The notes under the pieces: generated by a model
What the model saw: only the letters and a program-made list of their open reading frames with translations
Databases searched by the model: none
What the model was told of the DNA's origin: nothing
Program-made: the position numbers and the translations under genes
Source: Bursaphelenchus xylophilus
Lineage: Eukaryota > Nematoda > Chromadorea > Rhabditida > Aphelenchoididae
Direction: 5' to 3'
Assembly: GCA_904066235.2 (NCBI GenBank)
Contig: CAJFCV020000003.1
Location: 3,224,001-3,288,000 of the forward strand
DNA: 64,000 nucleotides
In this document: piece by piece, positions 47,154 through 59,100 of the stretch
Numbering within the stretch: position 1 is the first letter of the stretch
Layout of the letters: every line of letters starts with the position of its first letter

Positions 47154-50100
47154 TCAGCTGTCTTTTTCTTCCTTTTCCTTCAGTTCTTCTTTATTTTCAT
47201 CCTTGCCTTCTTCCGCTTCGGCACTTTTTTCCTTTTGTTTCCTCATTTCGGCAGCCAAAATTCGCAACTCATCGAACGACATGTTCGGCAATCGATCTGC
47301 TGAGGGTTTCTGATTCTCCGTTTCCACATTCAGACTCTTATTTGAGGCCGACTTTTCGATACTAACGTCTTTTTTCTGGGTTGATTGTGGTTCGGGGGTC
47401 AATCTTCGAGAGTCATCCAGGTTCGCATGGGAAGTGTGAAGAGATCGGCCGGGAACAAATTCTGGAGCATCTTGGAATCTGGACATAATTGAAGTCGCGT
47501 TGAATCGAGCCGACAATTGGTTGATTTCGATCGGTTTTTGGGTTGAAATCGGGCCAATAATCATGTTCTTGTCACGGCAAGGGAACAGATCTGAAAGCAA
47601 TGTTTTTATTGACAATTTTTATCATTATGACTTTTTGATTAGAAAGGGCGAAATTTTTTGTTTTAGCGGGGTTTTACAAAAATCAAAAATCTGCAACAAT
47701 TGCAACTTTTCAGAGAGAAATTTCTTCGCTTTCCTACTAACATTTTTCTTTTATTTTTGACTAAAAATCACAAACTTATACAACCTTTGCTCTTCATTTT
47801 CATTATGCCATGTTCTCCGACCCTTAATGCCCCTATGAACCCGAATATTTGCCATCCCCCGCTTCTCTGTCCATCAACATACTATAAAATAATATCCTCT
47901 GTCTTCAACCTTCTATTATTTCATACGAACATCGCCCTTGAATCTCGCCAAACTTCGTAAGAACTTAAATCTCTGGCTATTTGTAAATTATGTCCACAAA
48001 CTGCCCGAGGCGTCCTTGAATAAACAAAAGCCGTTCAGTCGTCCAACTATCGTGCCATCTTTTGGGATGGTGTTAAAAAGGGTGAAGTTCACAGTAATTT
48101 CGAAAAGGGCTCTTCATAAGAGGGACTGCAGGATAATCGCCTTGGCATTTTTTTAGAATTTTCCGGGTTTGGCTGGTGGATAAGTTCCTAAACAAAGCGT
48201 TTTATGTTTCCAACAATGATGTGGAGTAGTGAAGTTAATCTATGGAGATCTTTTATAAACAATTTGGCGTTCTGTCATAGTTTTTTCAACTAATTGTATG
48301 CAGTTTGTTATAAAATAGAGCTACAGTATTTCCAAGCGTTTTTTGGGGAATTTAGAGTAGTGACCCAAGTACGAAGCCCAGATCTTGAAACTTGAAAATA
48401 ACATTGTAAATTTTGATTCAAATTTTTGATGAATGGAGCTAACTTCACCCCATTAAATTTTAAGAAAAGCTGAATCACAACTCGATAATTTTTAATACTA
48501 ATCCTATTTTTACAGTATCAGATATTTCAGCATGTGACAAAAGACTTCAGTTTTTGCTCGTTTACATAACCCACTTTACTCTGGATAATTGTCAATTATG
48601 CCTTGTTCACCAAGGCCTATTAGATTAAGATTTTCTGCACCTGAAATGTCATAAATATTTCCAAATATTTACTTCTTTGCCGAAATCATTTCCCAAAACA
48701 ATGTCCAAGTAAGTGCATTTGGAGCTGTGTCGGTAAACAAGGCGTTTTGCAAGAATTTATAATACGGCATGACGTTCTTACTGGTACAACAAACTCGAGC
48801 ATTTAACCCAACAAAAACACTAACAGTGGGGGACCTGATCCAGTGGCAAAAAACGTACCATTTTGCATCCAGGAAGTATCAAAAAATATAGCAAAATACC
48901 TCCCTCTCCAAGAGAAAAAACTCCGATTTCAAAAGCCCGCTCTTTTTGTAGGGAAAAAAGGCGCGCCTTTCAAACCGGAGTTTTTTTAGTTGGAGAGGGA
49001 GGCATTTTGCCATATTTTTGTTACTTCCCGGATGTAAAATGGTAAGTTTTTTGCCACTGGATCAGGCCCTTCACTGTAATTAGTGGAACAGTTACCCTCT
49101 AAACTAACGGAATTTACCTTCGTCATGCCACTAGAATGTTATGCCCTTGAGGCAACTTACTGCCCTTTTAATTCCTATAGTTTCCATCATACGTTCTTAT
49201 TTAGTCCTTTTACGACAATCGGTTCTGCCTCGTCTTCGTACTCAAACATTTATTTCCCCGGTCTTTGCGTTGTAATCCCTTGCAAAGTGACAACCACACT
49301 TTGTTTTATTGGTCGTTCCGCCTACTATTTGTCGCCTATTTTGACTTCATTTTTGGCATTGCTTCAACTACCATATGCTTTCTTTTTCCAGCATCATTTT
49401 CCTTCGACCTTATTGAGTCTCTAACCTCTAAATTTAGAGAAACTTTGTTTGTTATTCGTACAGTTGAGACGTCTGAACCTCTGAATAGGAGACGCTTGCA
49501 AATATTACATCGTTTTTAATAACTAAACTGCGCGTTCTTTTCTTTCCGTCGAGTTGAGGATCTTGTGTCAGCCTCTTACGTGTAAATCCGCCTTCGCTAT
49601 TTTAAAAGGCTTAATCTGGTAAAATCCTGGGTGAGATTAGAAACAAGGAAGTTGTAAACTTTTTAATTCATCCAGAATCAGGTGGCTTTTATTTTTGACC
49701 CTGATAAATTACCCCTAAAAACGCTCTACCGGCTATATCTTGCCCATCGGCTTGTTATAGTCGACAAAAAGGTCATATGTGAAGTCAAAGAGACTTAGAA
49801 TTTGATATAAAAAGGTTTCACAGAGGCGCAAAAAACCGTTGATTTTGGAATAGAGAAGCTCATCGATAAGCTATCATCTTTTCTCATAAAAATCAACATC
49901 TTTTTTACGCTTCTGTGATATCTTTTAACATCAAATTTGAGGCCACCTCAATATCTCCATCTACTTTTTTGTTCGCTTGAACTTTTAATAATTTCAAAGG
50001 CTTTCACAAATTACCTTTCGGGCTAGCTAGTCCATCAATTTTATTAGCAAAATGACTCCAAAAATGCCACTTTTACCATCCAAACCATATTGTAATTTCC

Positions 50101-53100
50101 ATCCCTAATTCTGTAGTTTCTACAGGGTGGGGCATCTTTGTGGCCCGATTTGAATTGACTATAACTTCTTTAGTTTTTGGCCAAATTTTAAAATTCTTTT
50201 TTTCCCTGAATCGTCAGCCAACTCCATTTTGTTTGATACCAAATATGTTATACATAGTAAGTGTATGTCTACAGTTATTGGATTTATTCTTAGAGTTCAT
50301 TTTTTCGGTCGTTTTTCGGTTGTTTTTTCGGTCTTTCCCGGTGTGTCCGAAAATGGAGTCCGGTGTGGAAGAAAAGGCTTGGTCTGTGGTTTGGTATAGC
50401 AAGTACGTTTGCTATATCGCAAACGCAAATTTTCAAACGGGGATACCGCATAAAATACGGACGTAATGCCTAACCTCCAGATCGCAAGACAATTCGACGT
50501 TCGTGGAATAAGTTTCTTGAGACTGGCAGCGTTAACAGGAAACAAAAAAAGCAGGATAGATGAGTACGAACGGAGCTGAAAATTTAAGAAGTTTTGTCAA
50601 AATTCCGAGAAAATCCGCATATGAGTACACGAAGTTTGGCCAGAACCGAGGGAATGCCTTCAGCAAGGACCATTCGACGAACTCTGGAGGTTGATCTTCA
50701 CTTTTTGTTCTTATTCTCATCGTCGATTTTCGGGAGGGTAAATTCCGCCGTATTTTCTTCCGCACCGTACTCCATTTCTGGACACACCGGGAAAGACCGA
50801 AAAAACAACCGAAAAACGACCGAAAAAATGAACTCCAAGAATAAATCCAATAACTGTAGATATACACTTACTATGTATAGCATATTTGGTATCAAACAAA
50901 ATGGGGTTGGCTGACGATTCAGGGAAAAAAAGAATTTAAAAATTTGGCCAAAAACTAAAGAAGTTATAGTCAATTCAAATCGGGCCACAAAGATGCCCCA
51001 CCCTGTACTTATCCCATTTCCCCTTTCACGCAACAGCAAATTCATCAATCTGAAGCAACTTTATGCTCATCTTCCGCTTCCCGGCTGATACTATTTTCAG
51101 AGAATTTGAATTCCACGAAATCGCTGCAAGAGCCTTTTAACTATGTTTTGGCGAGTTTGGGTCCTCTCCGTAAACCCTTGACCTATCCTTTCTCTGGTCC
51201 ATTTTGAGTGTGTTGTTCGCAGATGCGGCCTTAATTTAATAACGTTTAAGGGGGAAACGGGAATTTCCGCGTGCAATGGCCTGCAATTTCTCTCATTCAA
51301 AACAGGAAAATCTGGCGCTTGTTAATCAAGCCAATCAACGAAAATGGGGGTGACAAAAACGTCCTTTTACACGGTATTAGTAGCGTCATCACGATTGCTA
51401 GAATCTGGGATACACTAGACAGTCTTTACAAACTTCTTGTTGAAAAAATCTCACTTGTGGAACTTCTTCGCGAAAATTTCACAGTCCAATTACGTTCCAA
51501 AGGGCGCCAAGTTCGCTCAAAACTTCCTACTCTGTGTTGTGCCCTCTGCACTTTTATTTTCGCATAAAATTTCTATCAATAGATGGTTTGAATTACCAAA
51601 CCTGCTTCCTGCCGCTCCCCAATCAAACCAGCGTTATGTTTCATTCTTTGCCCACGCCTTATAGTTCGCGATTTTAAATTTTTTTCAAATTTTTTGAATT
51701 CAAGACCACACCCATGCAGGTTGAAGCCAATTCTTTTAGGTGATGTCTTGAAGCTCCCTTTGCTTTTCGAAGATGTTTTATCTAATCTCAAACAATCCAT
51801 TCCGCCGTTTGCTCATGTTCGTCCCAAAACATTTATCGGATTCAATCTTGGGCGTGCTTATTTGATTGCCCTATGGCCATATGCGTTTTAATACCGTCAA
51901 AAAACTTTTTTTTTCTTGTCTCACGTTTCGAACTCCTTGCAAATTCCTTTGGGGTCGGAAAAAAACGCCTTTTCCAGGGAGTCAAAACACTTTCCAAGTG
52001 TCAGAAAGTGTCTCCGAAGAGGCGGGAACGGTTTCGAACGATGGGGGGGAACGGTGGTTCGGGCATTAATTTTCAATGCTCTTTTTTCGAATTCCCGTGT
52101 TTTGCGGGGAAATCGAACTCGATTAGCTAGAATATTTGAATTCCATCCATCTTCGGGGCGATACTTTTATCTCTGACATCAAATTTTTAAATTGCTTTAG
52201 GAAATGTTTTCTCAATTTCCAAAATTAAAAGTAACTTGCACGCTTGAACTCCTATAAATGTAAATGTTGCTATTAATGTCAGAAATGTTGTTATTCACCT
52301 GCCAATTCAACAATTTTCACCTCAATTTTTCGATTATCAATAGCATCTGTACACCCACATATAAATGTGGGGCACCGGATGTAAACATATGCCCAAAATT
52401 AAAGTTGAGTTCCCGTAATATCCTTTCCAAAAAACATTTTTTTGCAATATTTTTAGCCCATTCCTTACCTTGTTCTTTATCCTCGATATTGGTAATAGTC
52501 TGTAGAACCCTCGGTTTCTCTCGTTTTTTGATTACTGGATCCTCTTCATCATCAAATTGCCACACATTGAAACCAGCGACTAGTGTTTGTGCGTACGGGG
52601 ACTTGATGTACCCCATGGCTTGCGCTTTTTCAGTGTCAAAGTCAAGCGCCGTTTTTCTGAAACAACAAAAGTCCATTTTTTGAAACGAAGCTTCTTTAAA
52701 TTTTATGGCATCCTTCTCTCAAAGTTAACCCGCTAATAACCTAATCATCAAGTTTTTCTCTGCAAAAACCAAACTGTTCTTTGCGCAAGTCCCAAAATTT
52801 TTTAAAGAGAGATCGTTTTTTTGCAGGCATGGCCTATTATTACTTGTCTTGAGGCCGTTCACGCCGTTTAAGGAGCAGTGTCATAGGGGTGGCGATGCCA
52901 ACTTCCGGTTCCGCTGACTAATCAACAGCCCACCACAATGTTCTAGTATTAAAAGTGTTCTTGTTCGGTTGGCCGCAGCCATGACAATTCTGGGAATAGT
53001 GCTAATAATACTGTTTCGAGTTTGAGCAGTCATTTTTGTTGCTTGAATATCCTCGTCATGACTTTATTGTTGGGTCTGTTATCATTCTTGACTAACAAAT

Positions 53101-56100
53101 CAAGTTTTTATTAGCCAATAGCCTAATAAATAATTTCTTGGCAAACATTGTCATCATTATCTTTGATTAATCTCTAATTCGATCTGAACTCTTCGAGTAA
53201 GACCACAATTTTTAATGCTCTCGAAATCGCTAATCAAAAATCTATTTATAATCCTCCGTAGCATAAACTTTATTCCCCGCAAAAAGTCGGTATCACATAA
53301 TACCACGGGCTATTTTCATTTTATCAAACCAATGTTTTCTAACAGTCGCAAATCTCATGGATATTCATGAACTTTATTTTCGAAATTTTGAGTAAACAAG
53401 GCGTCAAGTCTCAAATTTTCGTGAAAAAAACGTTCAGCTCCTAGATTTCGAAATTAAATTAAAGTTACTTCTTGTTTGGCTAAGATTACTTAGTTTCCTC
53501 GTTGCCAAAATAGCCGACACAACGTTGTTTACATTCACGGAACTTTTTGCGAAATTTCCGCAAAGTTGGAGCTCGTATCGAGCCGTGGGATCTTTGTGCG
53601 TGGAATAACTTTTTTTAGGAGAAACATCCTTGCTTGGTCACTTGGACATGCGCGGGCAGAATTTTTAATTTTCAACTGACCCATTCATAATTCGCATCAA
53701 AATAGAGTTGAGCGATGTTCTCCTTGTTTTCTAATTTTTTTACCGTGTAACGCGAAAAAATTTGAAAAATGTTTTGCTGCCATTTTTGGAGGGTTACTGA
53801 CAACCCAATTACTATTCACCATGTTTGTGTGAAACTTGACATCTAGCGAAAACATGGGCACAAGGTTGTTTCCGATTTCCTAATTGCAATTACTGAACTT
53901 GCCCGGTCCACAGTAATAACGCTAAAAATAATACTTTTTTTCAACCAGTGCCTGATTTAATCCTTACACTACAGCTTTAATACCAGAACAATCGCATGAA
54001 CCTGTCAGTACAGCGCTTCTCCCTGAATTTGTGCACTTCCTGTCTGACATTATCAGCCTCGGGTCTGGCGCGGTCTAATCAAAAGACATGCGCTTTGGGG
54101 GTAGATAATTAGCCATGCCCGGAAGACATAAGCAATTCCGGAAGCCATGAAGCTCGACGTCGAAAGTTTTGCCCATATTCTTCGCGAGTTTCGTCGAAGT
54201 TTGAAGGTACAAAGTACTTTGCAAACATCATCCCCTCCCGCAACGCATATCGCTGTTTCAGTTAGGGCCTCCCACTTGTTATTGTTGTTCTGCCCCGAAA
54301 TTACTGTAATTCTGTTACCCTTTTTTTGGTGGCTGCTGCATCTACGATCTTTCATCGCGAGTGAAACAATACGCTCGGTTGACTAACTCGGCCATAATCG
54401 AGCATTCGTTTCGAAAATTTTCATCTAGCAAATTACCAGATCCAAAACACCCTTAGGGGCTATGGTCCCACTAAAGAAAGATTTCCAAAGGAGACGCCGG
54501 TTTCCTACATTCCAATCTCAGACATTCATCTACTGGTTTTAGGTCTAATTAGAACAGCCTGAAACACCTACATACGACAAACAAGTCATGTTTATCGCAA
54601 TCAAAGTTCACGTCGTACGCCAACCCAATTTGCCTTGTTAGGAATTTGGAGTTTTTGTGCGGCTGCCGCAAGCGGCATTACGGTCAATTTAACTTAATAA
54701 CCTCGCGAGTACGCGTGATATTTCCGACTGGCACAGCACAACTTTCGCCATTCCTCATTATCCGGGACTTTTCTCCCATTTTCGGTGAAGTTACAATTAT
54801 TTCTCCACCAAAAAAGTGTGCATGTCATTATTATTGACAGAACCACCTTCTCGGGTGTTTTCACGTACGCATTCTCAGAATATTAGACTTACAGCTCCAC
54901 CCCCAACTTCTACAACTCTTTTTTTTTATTTACTTCCTTTTTCTTGGGCGTCACAACGTCAACCAAGAATTTTTTCGGAGGGCCGGTTCAAAGGTCCACA
55001 GGCTATTCTTAATCGGGCCCGGCAATTTCTGGGCCGGGTTAAAAATTCCGAAGTGGCCTTTAATTCGATACATTATGCGGGGCAATTTGGGGGATAGTAG
55101 TGGTCTGCACAATTAAGTTTTCATTCGTACTCGGGCTATTTTCCGGCCCCTTTGACCTCGAATGTTATATCGAAGATGGGTTTGGATGACGTTGAGCGGA
55201 TTCAATTTGGACAGTCGTCCAATCGAACAATAGTTTGGAAATTTTCCATCCCAATACTTTTACAATATCAGGAAGAAATTTCCTATCCTTTTAAAATCTT
55301 GATCTAATCCAATTTTTTTACATTACCATATACAACATTGAAATTTACTCTCGATTACGTGTTCTATTACCAAGTCAACACGAATTTCGTTTGCAAAGCA
55401 CCTGTAATTTCAGATACATGCAAAATGTCCGTGGACGTCGTCTTGATGGTTTACATTTTCCCAGTTTTATTTGTGATTGGAGTCGTTGGAAATGCGATCA
55501 ACCTTCTCGTTCTGTTAGACAAGTGAGTTCAAGCCGAAAATAATCTATTCAAACAAATACTAACCTTGGTGTCATCCTGTGTATTATTGCAAAAAACAAT
55601 TTCAGGAGGATGCGATCAAAGACCAATACATTGTTGTCAGTGATGGCTTTGGCGGATATCTTTTTTCTGGTCTTTATGATGGTGCATTCTCTAATGTATC
55701 ATAACGACTTGATGGCTGCTTATGCCAGCCTGAGGCGTTTCTTTGTTTACGCCGCGCCGCACATCTCGGGCATCATAAACATGCTGTCCTTTATTAGCGC
55801 GTGGTGAGTTATTTGTTTGCTATTTTTTCTTATATCATATTAGAGGAGTCCTTTTCCCGGAAAAAATATCCACCACGATATATTCAGAGATCAGACGGCA
55901 CTCAAACAGACCAGTAAAGGTTCAGAGATCTTTTTACTCCCATTTCAGTTTGTGATGAAAAAATGAAACATTTTGTCGTGGTTGCGCCAACTCAACGACG
56001 GCAAAATGTTTCATTTTTTCACACAAACTGAAGTAGACTAATTATTACTTATCAAATACAACAATCGGTCTTTTCAGGACAATTGTTCTTGTCAGTGTGG

Positions 56101-59100
56101 AGCGAATGACCGCAGTCATGTTTCCACTGCGAGCTAGGTCATTTTGGACCTATCACACGCTCAAAATCCTCGTCACAGTTCTCGTGACCACTTCGTTTCT
56201 TATCACCATGCACTCTCATATCACACACCAAGTCACTGTGATCCACAAGAACATTACTCTGCCCTCTCCTGAAGACAGTACGCCAACCATTGTTCAACGA
56301 AAGGTCCTGCGTTCAATGCTGCGGACTGGAATGGAGTCCTACTGGAGGATTTCAACCATTGCCACTGCAGTTTTCATTGTGTTTCTGCCAGTAATCATCG
56401 TTATTATCACCAATTCGTTGGTGTTCTGTGCCCTTCGTGCTCAGAACGATTCAATTTTGGCTACAAGTAGCTATCAAAAAGTGAGATCAAAGAGGAGCGA
56501 GGATTCCATGAACAGTGTGAGTTCTATGGATCGGCACGGATCTTTATCGAGGAAGCCTTCCCGCAATACTTATTGCACCAACACTACAAGCACTCCAGTC
56601 AACGGAACAATAAATGACAGTGCTCCCAGTCCGATCACCAACAATAACCGACACTATTCGATGCCAGAGAGTGCTCGATATCAAAATCAACCCGACAGGA
56701 AAATCCACGACAACATAAATTCGACAAAATCAAATCCAGAGAGATCAATGTCCTGCCTTCCTACTGACGACAAAACCCACTATTCAACGATTCATTTTCC
56801 CACTCAAATCCCACAAGGAGAATATCAGCCAATCCTGGAGCAGAAGGAGAGAAAAATCGAGCACAAATCATCGACCGGGACCTCGAACACTCGGAATCAA
56901 CGGAGAGCAACTCTAATCGTCTTTATTATCGCTTGCACTTTCACTATTTCGCAGACACCGTCAGCGTTGGTTCACATTGGAGAAATTTGCTGGCCCTGGA
57001 TTGGGATGAATCCGGCGTTCAAAACTGCCGCAACTTTATCGAATTCGCTCGTGGCTGCTGGCAAGACCATGAATTTGTTCTTGTTCTGCATGTGGAGTGC
57101 GCATTTTAGGAGGAATTTGAAGGTAAGGGGGCTTACAAAATTATTCATGACACCTATTTCCAAATTTTTAATTTTTTATATTACACTAGACCAAAAATTC
57201 TAAAAATATCCAAAAATACCTTCTAAACATAATCTTTTTCAGCGGATTCTGTCTTCCAAGTTGCCGACGCTCTATGCTTTCATTCAAAAGCTAACTCAAG
57301 TCTCAAAAGTTGTTGGACAATTCCCTTCGAAGAAAAAAGAAAAGCCGAAATTCGACCAGAAACAAATCATCACCGTTCACCCGCCGCAAGCGATGAAACG
57401 TTTTTCAACGCCCATATTGGAGAAGTCGAAACAACAAAACGAGGAGTGTCAGGCCATCACGCAGAATCAAGGCTTCGTTTAGACTTTTAAAAATAAATGT
57501 AAAAAAAACTAACTAGTGGTTAGAATAAAGGCTAAATTACCCAAAAAAAATTTCCTTCTGATCAAAGAGTACTATAAAAATCAAAAAACCGGACTTACAA
57601 AAATCTCCGCCTCATGAGGACATCTGGCCATCGATCGGAGCAATAGTCCATACCTGGGCAATACCGTAAGGGAAATGTTGCCAGAGGGGTTGGGGCATCA
57701 TATGGGATTGGAATGTCTTTTTCGTCCTGAAAATCCGTCAATATAAAGAAAAAAAGTCATCACTTTTTCCTAGTGCAATATAACAATTTTGCAAAAATTT
57801 CGTTTTTTCCAGTCAGTTGCCACAAAAAAAGAATATAAACTACGAACCGCGTATTTTATCACCAAAAATATCTTCTGTCAAAACATCACCTATTATTGGG
57901 CACAAAAAATTCAAAAACTTACTTCGGCCGGGAAGATCGGGTCAATATCACAGATCGAAAATGGTGGATCCTCATCTTCCGTCCAGAACAATTGCACCAT
58001 TGGTGGGCCTAAAATTCAAAACCCAATCAAAAAATCTAAATTCACAACTAAAATACCAAAACAAAAAACTTACACTCCCCCATTCCCACGGCAATTGCTT
58101 GATGAGAATCCGAGGCGCACAGATGGGAAGCTGGAACCGGTAAGCTGCCAAGGCCGGTGAGTTTGTTCTCTAATATGTCCACGAGGAATAGCATGGGCTG
58201 AAAAAGGCAAAATGTAAAAAAATTGCAAACAAATTTTGAAAACGTCTAAAATAAGGTAAAATACAAAGAAAATCTCATCAAGTTGCTTTCCAACACACCT
58301 TAGGAAATGAACTCTCTTCTCATTAATCCTAAAAGCCAAGTTCAACGAAAATAATTCACTCACCCCAGAAGTTACAACAACTTTTTCCTCGTTAAGTGAA
58401 TCAATGCCAACGAATTTACAGACGGTTGGATGTCGATTGAATGGGATCGGAATTTGAGGGTTTAAGTTTCGAACATCGTATACTTTGAGGAAATTATCGA
58501 AGACTAGCGTTCTAAAAATAAAAAAAATCATTTTGAAAAAAAAATTATATTACACATGAGGAATATTTTAAAAACAGGCATGGAACTACTGGATAGCGTA
58601 TTTTACTATTCAAACAGTCTTTTTCGATCTGAATTTTACAAAAATCTTACCCGTTACTCTTCTTTGACATTCCACAGCACACCAGATACGTGGCATGGAC
58701 ATCAAAATCGACCACTTTGCCCAAATGAGCCTGCGTTTGGGCTATTAAATTGTAGTTCATCAAATCTTTGGAGCGAACTGTTAACTGAAAATCAACGTTA
58801 AGACTTTCCAGTGTCGAAAACGGCAGAAGAACAGGAATTTTTATATTATCCTGATACCTAAAATCAAAACCAAAAAAATTCAAAAATCGTACCTTTCCAT
58901 CCTCACTGGCGGATACCAAATACCTCTCTGTGGTCCTAATAATGCTCGCGGAACCTTCTTTGATTGGAATTACATTTCTCTCCGAGCGAATTTCAATATC
59001 ATATACAACAATTGTGTCTTGAGAGCCTCCAAGGAACAACAAATTAGTGTAGGGATCCCAATGAGCGCAAGATAAGTCGGTTAGGAGGTCGGATCTAAAA

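Noticed and set aside
47057..47365. Plus-strand ORF rich in Phe and Leu
   Set aside because: Antisense shadow of the Lys/Glu-rich last exon of the PAN2-like gene.
54053..54386. Overlapping ORFs on both strands considered as a GPCR or PAN2-like exon
   Set aside because: Neither has a matching splice phase to neighbouring exons, and neither shows family motifs.
58858..58892. 35-nt intron with GTACG...TTTTAG boundaries
   Set aside because: Too short for a nematode intron, and its removal causes an immediate stop; the acceptor at 58787 gives the family-consistent sequence.
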